Shown: positions 15,855 through 25,861, counted from the first letter of the stretch. The stretch: 37,901 nt of DNA from Bacteroidota bacterium (GCA_023412975.1 JAEZRB010000295.1:1-37901), one strand, 5' to 3'. A program made the numbers and translations. The notes: generated by a model not told the origin, from the sequence alone.

Positions 15855-18800
15855 TTAAGTTGTTTCCGGTTTTATTGTTGGCTGAAATATTGCGCTTCTC
15901 TTTGCCTTTTCTTCCTTGTACTGCTGAACGGTCAGATTGCTGATTTGAGAATTATTGCCGTCTCTGTTACTGATAAAATGAAATGCATTGACATGGTTTT
16001 CTATTATATGTATCTTTTGTAGTGGGGTCACGATCAGCAGCTGCAAATTAAGTTTTCTAAAAAGCTCAAGTCCATAACGGGTACTTTCATCACTTCCTCT
16101 TCCGAAGGCCTCATCAATTACGACGAAGCGAAAGCTTCTGCTTTTATCCTCCCCGAATTGCAACCCAAACTGATAAGCAAGTGCAGAAGCCAGGATGGTA
16201 TACGCTAATTTTTCCTTCTGACCGCCACTCTTACCGCCGGAACCTTCGTAGAATTCTTTTTCACTGTCATCTGAAGCATAGCGTTCGCTTGCATTAAATT
16301 CAAACCAGTTTCTAACATCCGTAACCGTACTCGTCCATTCCCGGTCAACATTTTCCATGCTTGCGAACCGATCCAGTATTTTTTTTACCTGCTCGTATTT
16401 AGCTTCGTTGTACAAGCCACTTTCATCACCTAAAGTATTAATATAACAGAGGCGGAGATCCTCTTTGAATTGCCGGATGTCTTTATTTACGCTTGCATCA
16501 ATCAGGATAGTGATATAAGTCCCCTTTGCCGAGTCGTAAACTATCTCATGCAAGTGCTGGTTGATGTAAATAATTTTTTGTCTGATATCTTTTTCATGCT
16601 TTTCCAGTTGCGTATCAAATACTGCTATACTGTTTATCACGTTACGATTCAGTTCCTCTTTGAACCGATCCTCATGTTTTTTTAAATCCTCATTTGCAAG
16701 CTGTTCAAATTTCACAATGTATTCAGCCCTTGCGTCCACATCTTCGCTAAACTCACTGTATTCAGCTTTAGAATGATCCTTTATATCCCGCATTTTCCTG
16801 GTAATGTTCGTAGCCAGTCTGGTCAGTGTACTCCGTAACTTTTTTAACTCGCCGTTTTCTCCTTCAAACTGTTTTTTAAACTGATCCTGAAACGTATCGA
16901 CAGTATTTAGTTTAAATGTCTTTTCACCAATTTTTTCCTCGATGATAGGATAGTATTGTTGCTTCCTTCGTTCATCGGTTAGATTTACTAATGATTTAGA
17001 AGTGTCATGCTGAGCGTAAAAAGATTTAAGTGTTGTTTGCAACCCGCCAATATCCCGGTCTTTTTGGGATTCTCTTTCTTTTAATTCTTTTAAGTTGTCT
17101 TCTACTTCCTGCAAGCTCTTCTTAAGAGTATTCAAAAGATCATTATTATCCAACAAGTCATTTTGTTCTTTTTCCAGGTCAAAGATCTTTCTAACCTCTG
17201 CCTGCCAGTTGATGACAGAATAATCTTTCAGCTCAATTATTTTCCCAACCGCAGTTTTAATTGTATTGTTGGCGACTTCATCTTTCTCAATTTTTGATTT
17301 TTCATTTTTTATCGCCGTGATGGCAGCTTCGATCTCTATTACATTTTCCTGTAAAGCTTTTATCTTTTCAATATTTGTCCAGCCTAATACAAAATTCCTT
17401 TTATCACTGATGCTCCAACGATCATCTTTAGTATGCCTGATCTTTCCGCTTTTAATTAAGCCCTGTTTGGTAATAGCGTAAGGAATTTGTTGCAACTCTT
17501 CGACTTCAACACAGGCAAAATCGCCAAAACTCCGGTGGAGATAACTTTCAAGCCATGTGTCAAAAACTGTATCGGGTTTGGTTTCAATTTTGTTGATAAC
17601 GCTATCCTCTGATAACTGTTTTGTATGGCTATCTCTTTTATTAATATCTGCTTCCAGGTAGGTCAGCTTTCTTCCCCGTCCATCTGTACTTCTGAGTGTT
17701 TTACCGTTGACATAACGGCTAACACTCCTGTAGTGAGTTGAAGGAACCAGCAAACTGATGCCAAAATCATGTAATAGTTTCTCAATGGCGCCTTCCCACT
17801 CGGTTTCTTCATCATGAACTTTCAGTAATTCACCCGCAAACGGCAGTTCTTCTTCCTCAATTCGCAAATCCATACAGATTTGATTTCTGATCTCAATCAG
17901 CCATGCCGGTATCTGGCTCTTCCTTGACTGTAAAGAATCTAATTCTGCCTGCTCTTCCAGCAACTCATTTTCTTTTTCACGAATTTCTATAACAACTTTG
18001 TCCCGCTGATCTCTTAGTTCACTTTCTTTCGTTTCACAACCAGCGAATATAATTTGTCCCAGTTGGAGATTGTTGCTAAAATCATTCTCATTGTCAGCAC
18101 TATTTAATCCACTTCTTTTAGCTAGCAAATCATAGTTGTCCCATTCTTTTTTCCTGGATTCCTTTTCAACCGAACGCTTCTTTATTTCATCGGCTATCTG
18201 CTCTAATCTCTTGCCTCCATTATTATCTATATCTTGCTTCAATCCAAATCTTTTATTATCCAGAAGCCCGGCTTCATCCTGTATTGCCTTTAATGTAAGC
18301 TTCGCTATTTCGAGATCGTTTTCGGCATCGAGAATCGCCTTTTCGATAAGACTTACCTTTTTCTCAGCAAACCAAGCCGGAATAACAGTAAGCATCTCTT
18401 CAGTTTTTTCAATTTCAGTGTTTACTTCTCCATACTGAACTGCAAACTCAACAAGAGGTCTCAGATGGTTGTATTGTTCCCTCGCATGCACAACGGCAGC
18501 ATGAGCTTTATTTAATTCATCAAATCTTTTTAATAAAACTCCGATTTGTTCTTTTACGTCCGTCTTTTCAAGCATTTGTTCCCTGACAAAATCAGTTAAA
18601 CTGCTTACTGATTTCATGGAAACCGTTTGGTAAAACAGATCTATGGCTTTATCACTTGTCATTCCAAACCGGTGCCTGAAATATTCGCTGTACTTGCTAA
18701 AGTTATCGTCAAAGCGGGTTACACCGTCCAAATTCCGTAACCGCTTTTTCAGGTCGCTGATTTCACTAAAGTTGCTTAAATGTTCTTTTATTGAAAGTGG

Positions 18801-19259
18801 TACACTGCTTCCAATGAGCAGCTTTTCTACCTTGTTATCCTTCACCCAGAACACCTGTGCCAGGCAAACATGTTCGTGGTATCCCTCATTAAAAAAGTTA
18901 GCAACAATTACAGAATGCGTATTGTCATCCGGGCGCAGGAATATTTTTTTTGCAGTTTTTGTTACTTCCTCCTTTTCCTTTTTATACTCACCTCTTACAT
19001 AGGTCAATAAGTTCCTTTCTTTATTCTCTGCTCCAGCCGCTTTATTGAATGTGATTTTATGTGACGGAACCAGTAATGTAGTCAGCGCATCGACCAGCGT
19101 GGATTTGCCTGAGCCAATATCACCGGTTAACAGAGAATTGAAGCCTTGCGGCTCAATTTTCCAAATCTTCTGATTAAAGGTGCCCCAATTCAGTACTTCA
19201 AGGTATTGAAGCCTGAACCCGGCATTAGAGATAATAATATCAAAATCTGTTTCAGTCAT
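15855..19259 (-). CDS. jetC: Wadjet JetC, SMC/MukB-like ATPase
   Basis: A 1134-residue SMC-family ATPase. The Walker A motif GDIGSGKST is near residues 46-54, a long coiled coil with a hinge-like middle follows, the ABC signature GGKSGGQKEKL is near 1010 and the Walker B motif FVVIDEAFGRGSDES is near 1046. JetC dimerises and, with JetA (kleisin-like) and JetB, extrudes DNA loops to sense small circular plasmids. Length and motifs fit intact type I JetC. Its start overlaps jetB by 8 bases. Confidence 0.95.
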   Translation of the reverse strand: MTETDFDIIISNAGFRLQYLEVLNWGTFNQKIWKIEPQGFNSLLTGDIGSGKSTLVDALTTLLVPSHKITFNKAAGAENKERNLLTYVRGEYKKEKEEVTKTAKKIFLRPDDNTHSVIVANFFNEGYHEHVCLAQVFWVKDNKVEKLLIGSSVPLSIKEHLSNFSEISDLKKRLRNLDGVTRFDDNFSKYSEYFRHRFGMTSDKAIDLFYQTVSMKSVSSLTDFVREQMLEKTDVKEQIGVLLKRFDELNKAHAAVVHAREQYNHLRPLVEFAVQYGEVNTEIEKTEEMLTVIPAWFAEKKVSLIEKAILDAENDLEIAKLTLKAIQDEAGLLDNKRFGLKQDIDNNGGKRLEQIADEIKKRSVEKESRKKEWDNYDLLAKRSGLNSADNENDFSNNLQLGQIIFAGCETKESELRDQRDKVVIEIREKENELLEEQAELDSLQSRKSQIPAWLIEIRNQICMDLRIEEEELPFAGELLKVHDEETEWEGAIEKLLHDFGISLLVPSTHYRSVSRYVNGKTLRSTDGRGRKLTYLEADINKRDSHTKQLSEDSVINKIETKPDTVFDTWLESYLHRSFGDFACVEVEELQQIPYAITKQGLIKSGKIRHTKDDRWSISDKRNFVLGWTNIEKIKALQENVIEIEAAITAIKNEKSKIEKDEVANNTIKTAVGKIIELKDYSVINWQAEVRKIFDLEKEQNDLLDNNDLLNTLKKSLQEVEDNLKELKERESQKDRDIGGLQTTLKSFYAQHDTSKSLVNLTDERRKQQYYPIIEEKIGEKTFKLNTVDTFQDQFKKQFEGENGELKKLRSTLTRLATNITRKMRDIKDHSKAEYSEFSEDVDARAEYIVKFEQLANEDLKKHEDRFKEELNRNVINSIAVFDTQLEKHEKDIRQKIIYINQHLHEIVYDSAKGTYITILIDASVNKDIRQFKEDLRLCYINTLGDESGLYNEAKYEQVKKILDRFASMENVDREWTSTVTDVRNWFEFNASERYASDDSEKEFYEGSGGKSGGQKEKLAYTILASALAYQFGLQFGEDKSRSFRFVVIDEAFGRGSDESTRYGLELFRKLNLQLLIVTPLQKIHIIENHVNAFHFISNRDGNNSQISNLTVQQYKEEKAKRSAIFQPTIKPETT

Positions 19260-19824
19260 TATTCAGCAATTTTCTTTCAGCAGCATAGCTTTCCAACCTG
19301 TGTAGTGCGCTGTCAATTTCATCAGCATTTATAAAGCCCTTAATGATACGGTGTATTTCATAATTATCGGTATTGTCTTCGAGTTTTCGCAAAAAACCAA
19401 TATCAATTACTTTATTAATAGTCGTTACTATCTTATCCTGCTGCTTTGCTTCGTCGGGTGCTGAGGGCATGAGCAATAAAACCCTGTTTATTATTTCCTG
19501 TTGAGCAATGATCGCCCGTACCGTACCACCTTGTGCATCATTTTCCAAAAGATATTTTCTAAGCACCAGGCAAAGGAGTGATACATGAAAGTCCAGTTGC
19601 CTTTTTTCAGCAAGACGGGGAATATCCACTTCCTCTTCAAATTCTACCTGTCTTAAAAAAGCATATCCTTCACTTTTATCCATGAATAATTCAAGCCCTA
19701 TAGTAGAAAAATATTTCTTAACATCAGCTTCGTAATCGATCAGGTTAGCCCATGCCGCTTTCTGATGGTCATAAACAACACCTTTCAACAGGGTAATCAA
19801 TGAAAGTGAATACTCTTTAATCAT
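19252..19824 (-). CDS. jetB: Wadjet JetB, KITE-like subunit (DUF4194)
   Basis: A 190-residue DUF4194 protein, a MukE/KITE-like winged-helix partner of the JetA kleisin. It has the typical segment with LLKGVVYDHQ near the start and a mid-region EEEVDIPRLAEKRQLDFHVSLLCLVLRKYL. It starts 3 bases after the jetA stop and ends inside the start of jetC. Position and length agree with type I Wadjet. Confidence 0.92.
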   Translation of the reverse strand: MIKEYSLSLITLLKGVVYDHQKAAWANLIDYEADVKKYFSTIGLELFMDKSEGYAFLRQVEFEEEVDIPRLAEKRQLDFHVSLLCLVLRKYLLENDAQGGTVRAIIAQQEIINRVLLLMPSAPDEAKQQDKIVTTINKVIDIGFLRKLEDNTDNYEIHRIIKGFINADEIDSALHRLESYAAERKLLNND

Positions 19825-19827
19825 ATC

Positions 19828-21252
19828 TTATCGGTTAAAAACTATAATGGGTACTTCTATCTTAAACTGTTTATCTGTTTCTGTATTCTCCACTACCAAT
19901 TCCTGTTTTCTGTCATAATCGATCAGGTGTTTATTTTCTCTCGACGCTATTTGCATATATCCCAATACTTCTGCAATTCCTTTCACAGGTTTATAATGCA
20001 TGAATACTTCTTCAAGGGATACATGCGGTTTGTTTTTAAGTAATGTCCTGATATTTGCTTTTAGTAATTCTATATCTATAAAGAATTGCTCATACAAGGC
20101 ATCTGTTTCAGCATCCGATTCCCCTTCTTTGATCTCTGTATCCTGGAATATTATCTTCACCGGAGGCCGGAAAAGCGGACGTTCCATTATAAACATTGGT
20201 TTGAACAAACCATCCACTTTGAGCAAAGAAAATCCAGGATCTATTGTATTTTTTAATTCCAGGAGTAACGATTCAATCCTGTCTATACTATTAAGAATTC
20301 GCTTACTTTCCAGCAAACTTTTCTGCTCTACAAATTTTCTTAATTGTTCAAGCAATCCATCATTTGTCCTGTTTACTTTATCGCCTGCTTCTACGAGATT
20401 AGTTTTTAGTCGGTCGATTGTTGAATCGCTTTTAATTTTTTGAATGGCTGGTAGTTCGTTGATTCTGGTTATGAGTAATTCTAATTCTTCCTGCATGTTG
20501 CGGCTCATCAAAAACTCCCAGAATGCTTTAAAGCTTTTTCCCTGATCCGTACTCCACAAAAAATCCTGCTTAGTGAATATATCGTCGAGCAGCTTTCCTT
20601 TGGTCAGGCTGCTTTTAATAATGGCCTGTCGGGTGTCTTTATCCAACTCCCTGAAATTTTGTTCTACTTGTCTGAAATCTGCCAGCAATCGTTTAGCGGT
20701 TTCTTCCGCAAGCAGGTAGTCTTCCCGCAACCTGGTGTCATCCGTTCTTTCATAAATGCCCTTTTTGGCATCTTCGATTTCTTTGTCCAGTTTCTTCCTA
20801 TCTTCCTCCAGCTTCTTAACCCTTTCATAAGGCGAAGCCGTTTTATTGACCAGTTGTTTTAAGATGGAGAACAGTTGTAGCAAGCGGCTATGTGTACCCA
20901 CAAACTGTTGCTTGTTTAAGTCCTCTAGCCATTTTAGAGCATTTTCTGTTGCAGGTGTTAATTCATATACGGGTTCATCACCCACATCATAGTACCTTCT
21001 GAGGTAACCTTGTTTTGCCCAGTGTTGCAGGTAATCAAGAGGTTCATTTTTATAGTCATTTATTCCCTGTTGTTCCAATGAATAAATAAAATCACTTAAC
21101 AGGTTTCTCAGATCTTGCTGATTGTAGAATATCTTGTCCTGCTGTTTAAAAGCTAAATGAAAGAAGCTTATAATTAATGGAAAATGTTCCGCTCTCAGGA
21201 TCTGAAGCGTCTTATCATTCTTGTAAAGGGAATATGATTTTGCAAAATCCAT
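19828..21252 (-). CDS. jetA: Wadjet JetA, kleisin-like subunit (DUF3375)
   Basis: A 474-residue DUF3375 protein, MukF/kleisin-like, with winged-helix content at the N-terminus and long helical segments (about 150-210 and 280-320). I chose the ATG at 21252 (MDFAKSYSLY) rather than the TTG two codons upstream at 21258. It is the first gene of jetABCD. The 133 bases between it and mobC contain no clear -7 consensus or terminator, so the Wadjet operon may use its own weak promoter or partly depend on read-through from the mob genes. Confidence 0.93.
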   Translation of the reverse strand: MDFAKSYSLYKNDKTLQILRAEHFPLIISFFHLAFKQQDKIFYNQQDLRNLLSDFIYSLEQQGINDYKNEPLDYLQHWAKQGYLRRYYDVGDEPVYELTPATENALKWLEDLNKQQFVGTHSRLLQLFSILKQLVNKTASPYERVKKLEEDRKKLDKEIEDAKKGIYERTDDTRLREDYLLAEETAKRLLADFRQVEQNFRELDKDTRQAIIKSSLTKGKLLDDIFTKQDFLWSTDQGKSFKAFWEFLMSRNMQEELELLITRINELPAIQKIKSDSTIDRLKTNLVEAGDKVNRTNDGLLEQLRKFVEQKSLLESKRILNSIDRIESLLLELKNTIDPGFSLLKVDGLFKPMFIMERPLFRPPVKIIFQDTEIKEGESDAETDALYEQFFIDIELLKANIRTLLKNKPHVSLEEVFMHYKPVKGIAEVLGYMQIASRENKHLIDYDRKQELVVENTETDKQFKIEVPIIVFNR

Positions 21253-21385
21253 GGACAATGGCTTGATTGGCCTCGTAAAATAGTAAATAAGGATTGGAAA
21301 ATCAATATATTAGGGGCTTCCCTTTGCTTATTCTGTATTTTTTTGCCACTATTTGCTGGCCAGGGGGACAAAAAGGCGGGCATCA

Positions 21386-23359
21386 CTACAACTCATCAAT
21401 CTCTTCCCTCGCCATCTTCAACCGGTACACTTCCTGTTCGATCAATGCCCGTATGTCCAGTTTCACCTGGAAATAATTATCCGTTACTTGCTGCGGGGTA
21501 ACATCGGAAACTTTAGGAATTGGTTTAAACCCCTTGGTTTCTTCGTTCAGTTTTTGGGTGTCGTTCTGTATTTCGCAATGAAACATTTTCAGCTTTATCT
21601 TTTCATGCGGATCATCCGCTACCATTCCGACAAATTCACCAGAAGAAAGCGACGAAATTTTTGAAGCTGGTATTGCATAATCCAATTGCGATGATTTACT
21701 GATGGAAGTGTCTGTACGATTGATGGATAAACTTTCCCTGTCCTGCATGATCTTGCCAAAGCGTTCCGATAAGAATTTAGCTGTATCACCCATTACCTGA
21801 CCGCTGAGAATATTGCCGGTGATGTTTACTATCACGTCTGCCTGTTCTTTACCGTAGTCTTTTCTGAGCTGGCTAAAATCCTGCATGGCTAAGGTAGTCG
21901 CTACCCGGTTACTTCGTGCCGTTGCGATCAGTGAATCCATATGATTAAAAAAGATCGTTGGAAATTCATCGAATACTAGACTTGAAGGAAGCTGGCCTTT
22001 CTTGTTTACGATCCTAACCAGTCTCGAAATATAGAGCGACAAAACAGCCCCGTATATCTGCTGTTTTTCCGGGTTGTTTCCCATGCAGACCATCTTCGGT
22101 TCTTCCGGGTTATTGATGTCTAATTTAAAATCTTTACCGGCCAGCACCCAATAGAGTTGTGGCGAAGCCAACCTGGACAAAACAATTTTGGCTGATGCGA
22201 CCTGTCCCTCCAACTGCTCCATTGCATCGTTCTGGTAAGCCGTAATGAAAGGGTTCATCAATACCTGTATCTCCGGCTCGGTATTCAGCACCGGAAATAA
22301 TTCATCGTAATCAGCCTGTATCATTTCAATGACGTGCGGCAATGTACAATACCTCCCGTTATCGTATTTGCGTAAATACCAGATTACAGCCGTAACAAAA
22401 TTGATCGGTGACTCTACAAAGAAATCGCCCTGCTTCTTGATCCACTCACGGTTCAATCCTAATAAAATCGTCCTGGCTGATTCAGTAGCATCTGTAATGT
22501 CATGCATGGAATGAGGATCTAGTGGATTGCAGCGGTGCGAAGTGGAAAGGTCATCAAAGTTGATGATGTAAAAGGATGGCTTCACTTTATACCTGTTCTG
22601 GTTTCTCAATAACCAGTTATATGCAATCTTGCTGAGGTCATCGTATTTGAAGTCGTAGATGAACATACAAAAACCCTTTTCAATATGTTGTTTGATCACA
22701 TGCTGAATAACAAACCATGACTTACCTGCACCGGGGCCTCCCGTTACCAAGAATCCACGGAACGGGTTGATGATGTTGATCCAGCTATTGCGAACCTTTC
22801 CTTTCAGGTTGTAACAGGCAGGCAGATTGATGGAATATTCATTGTTGATTTTTCGTTCTTCCTGCGGGAAGGTTTCATTCAAGTGGTTGAACACATCTTT
22901 TCGCAGCCTTGTTTTGATCAGGCGGCTTAACAGGTTGCCACCGGACAGGATCAGTAAATATCCCATCGCTGTTACCGCCATGTAAACTAATGTAACTGTT
23001 TGGACAGATTCATTCCACTTCAACAATAAAGGGCTGAGAAAATAAATCAGCAACCCTGTTACGAGGTGAAGCCATATTGTTTTAGGATGTAGCTTGTCGC
23101 TTTTCTTTCCCTTTGCACCCAATAAAGATATAGACAGTAATCCCAATGCGATCAATCTGGAAATAACCACTTCGTCAAATAAGCCGGTACGCATAATGTT
23201 TTTGAGTAACCGGTCTGTGATCGTACTTGTCAACTGCCACTGGTCAAAAGCGCCGTAACAATAAAAGTAAAAATGCAGCAACAAAATAAAGATGCTCGCA
23301 AAGCGGGTCATGTCCAGTATCTTTCTTAACCCCATTTCATTCTCTCCTGTACCTGACAT
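21386..23359 (-). CDS. mobC: Type IV coupling protein, MobC/TraG-like (YWFCY)
   Basis: A 657-residue VirD4/TraG-family ATPase that would deliver the relaxosome to a type IV secretion channel. The N-terminus shows the YWFCY-like segment (FYFYCYGAF) and several hydrophobic membrane helices within about residues 15-150. The Walker A motif GGPGAGKS is near 206-213, and the Walker B motif SLVFDEFP near 463 is followed by a TraG-like ATARSNR segment. It starts 18 bases after mobB. Such proteins are annotated MobC in Bacteroidota elements. Confidence 0.92.
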   Translation of the reverse strand: MSGTGENEMGLRKILDMTRFASIFILLLHFYFYCYGAFDQWQLTSTITDRLLKNIMRTGLFDEVVISRLIALGLLSISLLGAKGKKSDKLHPKTIWLHLVTGLLIYFLSPLLLKWNESVQTVTLVYMAVTAMGYLLILSGGNLLSRLIKTRLRKDVFNHLNETFPQEERKINNEYSINLPACYNLKGKVRNSWINIINPFRGFLVTGGPGAGKSWFVIQHVIKQHIEKGFCMFIYDFKYDDLSKIAYNWLLRNQNRYKVKPSFYIINFDDLSTSHRCNPLDPHSMHDITDATESARTILLGLNREWIKKQGDFFVESPINFVTAVIWYLRKYDNGRYCTLPHVIEMIQADYDELFPVLNTEPEIQVLMNPFITAYQNDAMEQLEGQVASAKIVLSRLASPQLYWVLAGKDFKLDINNPEEPKMVCMGNNPEKQQIYGAVLSLYISRLVRIVNKKGQLPSSLVFDEFPTIFFNHMDSLIATARSNRVATTLAMQDFSQLRKDYGKEQADVIVNITGNILSGQVMGDTAKFLSERFGKIMQDRESLSINRTDTSISKSSQLDYAIPASKISSLSSGEFVGMVADDPHEKIKLKMFHCEIQNDTQKLNEETKGFKPIPKVSDVTPQQVTDNYFQVKLDIRALIEQEVYRLKMAREEIDEL

Positions 23360-23377
23360 AGTATGCTGTTTTAAATT

Positions 23378-24664
23378 TTATAAACCGAGCGACCGTCTTT
23401 TTCTTTTTCGTTTCTTCCGTATCAACTGGAATGGTATAAAGTCCGATTGATTTTTTGCAGCTATCATATCATCCAATACCGGTGTATTGATAACCGATGC
23501 GTTTCGCTCTTTTTGCATGTGGATTTGTTTTTCCTGCATTTCAGTGTTGACACTTGCCGATCCAGCCGCTTGCCGTTCGGGTTGTTCGGGTTCTTCCTTC
23601 GTTGTCGTTTTCACCGCCTGCATACTGCTCTGCAGGTGGCCTGCGGTATAGGCTTTGCCCAGGTCGCTTCCATTGAAAACAACCTTACTGGCATTGTCCA
23701 CGAATGTGATCCCATATATCCTCCCTTCCTCGTTCTGGCGCAGAACAGTGTAAATGTTCTTCTGTTCAAGCAACTTTTTAAATTCTGTCATGCTGGATGG
23801 TTGTTGCGCCAGGACTTCATCGAGCTTTGCCTTCACCGATTTTTTTAACGGCTGTTTCTGCGCTTCATTTTGCTCAAACAGTTTTTCCAGTTTGGCGAGT
23901 GTCGGCTGACTGTTGATGGAACTGGCTTTGATAGGTACACCTTTCTTGTTACCATCTTCATCCAGTACCCGGTACACCAATCCCTTGTGTTTGTAAATCC
24001 GTCCTTCTTCCTTTCCCCGGTCAGCTACGACGTTATATTGTTTCAGGATAGCGTTGAACTCAGGCAGTGATGAAAACTTATACTTATTCAGCACGGCATT
24101 GACCACATTGGTAATGCTTCTTTTCGTTTCCGTTTTTCCATATACCACTTTCTCCGCATTGACCGGCTTTACTGTTTGCTGATTTGATCGCTTCTGATCT
24201 TCCGCCCGGACCAGCTTGTAAGCCTGCTCGATTTCTTTCCGGGCTTTCTCCGACTGATTGCGCCCGATATTGTGTGTGTTGATGCGGCTGCCATCATTCC
24301 GGATTGTCGTTACTACTACATGGATATGCGGATGGCCGGCATCCTCGTGTTTGTAAACTAAGTAAGGCTGATCCCCGAAACCGATCTTATCCATGTAATC
24401 CGCAGCGATCTTTAGCAGCTTGTCATTGGAGAATTTTTCAGAAGGGTCGAAGTTGAGTGATACATGCAATGTTTTCGTCTGCGCCCTTTCGTTCAGTTCG
24501 TTCCGTCTTTCAAACCCTTCCAGCTTGTCGTAAAAATTCATAGCACCGGCATCTTTCAGGAAGTTGCCTGCGTGTAGGCACTCTGCCTTACCCTGGCTTA
24601 CTTTGTTTTCGTTATAATTCAATGCTGATTCCATTCTTTTGGGGAAAGTTATTTTTGCAACCAT
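23378..24664 (-). CDS. mobB: Relaxase (MobB)
   Basis: A 428-residue VirD2-type relaxase/mobilization nuclease. The likely nicking Tyr is Tyr17 in ALNYNENK. The metal-binding histidine cluster is at His111, His113 and His115 in GHPHIHVVV, and HVSL near 67 fits the family. The C-terminal half is basic and low-complexity, as usual for MobB. It would nick the element at oriT and lead the strand into the recipient. It overlaps mobA by 16 bases. Confidence 0.92.
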   Translation of the reverse strand: MVAKITFPKRMESALNYNENKVSQGKAECLHAGNFLKDAGAMNFYDKLEGFERRNELNERAQTKTLHVSLNFDPSEKFSNDKLLKIAADYMDKIGFGDQPYLVYKHEDAGHPHIHVVVTTIRNDGSRINTHNIGRNQSEKARKEIEQAYKLVRAEDQKRSNQQTVKPVNAEKVVYGKTETKRSITNVVNAVLNKYKFSSLPEFNAILKQYNVVADRGKEEGRIYKHKGLVYRVLDEDGNKKGVPIKASSINSQPTLAKLEKLFEQNEAQKQPLKKSVKAKLDEVLAQQPSSMTEFKKLLEQKNIYTVLRQNEEGRIYGITFVDNASKVVFNGSDLGKAYTAGHLQSSMQAVKTTTKEEPEQPERQAAGSASVNTEMQEKQIHMQKERNASVINTPVLDDMIAAKNQSDFIPFQLIRKKRKRKRRSLGL

Positions 24665-25044
24665 TGCTCATACAGTTTATTCACCTTCTCATTAATCTCT
24701 TCCACCTTTGTCACTACTGACTGGTGCAACCCCTGGTAAAACTTTAACCAGGTGCGAAACTCCGGGATCTTGTCCAGTATGTGCAGTTTGTGTACCGTCT
24801 GGTTAAAATTGTTGCCAATGGCGTTGAGTTCTTTTTTAAGCTGTACCATCTCGGTTAAAAAATCATCGGCTGTCTGGTTGCGATACTTTACGATCACCGG
24901 CTTTTTCAAAGCCACTTTACGGACATAATTGCTGACACTTCTTTCCGTGCTTTGCTGCTGCAATTTTCTAAGCAGCTTTAATTCCGAATCGCTGATTCGG
25001 AATTTGAAGAAAATATCTCGCACTTCACTTTCCTGTTTTTTCAT
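24649..25044 (-). CDS. mobA: Relaxosome accessory protein (MobA)
   Basis: A 131-residue ribbon-helix-helix-type mobilization protein. The N-terminal strand and helices (IFFKFRISDSELKLLRKL and VSNYVRKVAL) fit the RHH accessory proteins that bind oriT and help the relaxase. I chose the start at 25044 (MKKQESEV). The frame stays open to 25125, but that stretch is unlike the family and runs into the 40-bp palindrome that I read as oriT. It is the first gene of mobA-mobB-mobC. Confidence 0.86.
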   Translation of the reverse strand: MKKQESEVRDIFFKFRISDSELKLLRKLQQQSTERSVSNYVRKVALKKPVIVKYRNQTADDFLTEMVQLKKELNAIGNNFNQTVHKLHILDKIPEFRTWLKFYQGLHQSVVTKVEEINEKVNKLYEQWLQK

Positions 25045-25111
25045 ACGCACTGTTTCAAATCTACCACATAATTTATCCGACTCTTTCCCCGAAGCAAGTT
25101 CCGCAGCGAAG

Positions 25112-25298
25112 GGCAAGATGCTCAAACGTGGCCACGTTTGTACATCTTGCCGTGTGCAATTCCCGGCACACTGACCCGATCTTGAAAAAGTAATTGTTCC
25201 GGACTCCGCAATTCATACTACACTTTCAAAAAGAAGATGGACATAAAATTAAACCAGTATGAGTTTGCGACAAATACATGGGTAAATTCTGCCCATGT
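25112..25298. other. Candidate origin of transfer (oriT) upstream of mobA
   Basis: Three inverted repeats occur between mobA and radC. The first is a 40-bp near-perfect palindrome with arms GGCAAGATG-CT-CAAACGTGG (25112-25131) and CCACGTTTG-TA-CATCTTGCC (25132-25151); the inner 18 bases are a perfect palindrome. The second is GTGTGC (25152-25157) with GCACAC (25166-25171) and an 8-base loop. The third is ACATGGG (25276-25282) with CCCATGT (25292-25298). Position next to a relaxase operon and repeat content fit an oriT. The nick site is not identified. Confidence 0.6.
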
Positions 25299-25377
25299 CA
25301 ATGTGCTGTCTGTTTGAATAAAACAAGGGCTGTTTTTCTTAGATGAAAAGGGATGGTGGCGGTTGGGTGGGATGAAT

Positions 25378-25400
25378 AAAAAAGGGGCTATAAAACCCCT
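25378..25400 (-). terminator. Intrinsic terminator overlapping the radC stop codon
   Basis: A 6-bp stem AAGGGG (25381-25386) / CCCCTT (25395-25400), followed on the minus strand by six T residues. It overlaps the last codons and stop of the RadC-like gene. Confidence 0.75.
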
Positions 25401-25861
25401 TCATCAGCATAGCTGTAATACCCTTCTTTGCACACAATCAGGTGATCGAGAACCCGAATGTCTAAAAACCTCCCGGCTTCAGCAATCTTAGCAGTTAGTT
25501 CATCGTCTGCCCGGCTGGGTTTGAGGTTCGCCGAAGGGTGATTGTGACATAACGTGAGAGCTACTGCATTTCCTTTTAAAGCGGCAGCAAAAATCAATCG
25601 TATATCTGTCACCGTGCCGGTGATGCCACCTGTTGAAACCTCATAGATACCCAACACCCTGTTTCCCCGGTTTAACAGTAATACTTTGAATTGCTCCACG
25701 AACTCAATTTTGTTATCATCCCAGGTTTCCATCAGCACCTTATAAGCATCTTTTGAGCAGGTGATTTTTGGCCTTTCAGATGCCTTTACTTTTGACTTGT
25801 AAATCAGTTCAACTTCAGCTACTCTTGTCCATTCCGGGAATTGCATGGTCATCTGTTCCAT
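25388..25861 (-). CDS. radC: RadC-like JAB-domain protein
   Basis: A protein of 157 residues with the MPN/JAB domain of the RadC (DUF2466) family, the short form common on Bacteroidota mobile elements. The metal motif HNHPSANLKPSRADD fits H-x-H-x7-S-x2-D. I chose the start at 25861 (MEQMTMQFPEW) over 25918, because sequence upstream of it is unlike the family. Despite its name, a DNA-repair role is unproven. It ends at its own terminator and is separated from mobA by the candidate oriT. Confidence 0.9.
   Translation of the reverse strand: MEQMTMQFPEWTRVAEVELIYKSKVKASERPKITCSKDAYKVLMETWDDNKIEFVEQFKVLLLNRGNRVLGIYEVSTGGITGTVTDIRLIFAAALKGNAVALTLCHNHPSANLKPSRADDELTAKIAEAGRFLDIRVLDHLIVCKEGYYSYADEGVL

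Noticed and set aside
25045..25125. A longer N-terminus for mobA
   Set aside because: The added residues run into the 40-bp palindrome and do not look like RHH mobilization proteins.
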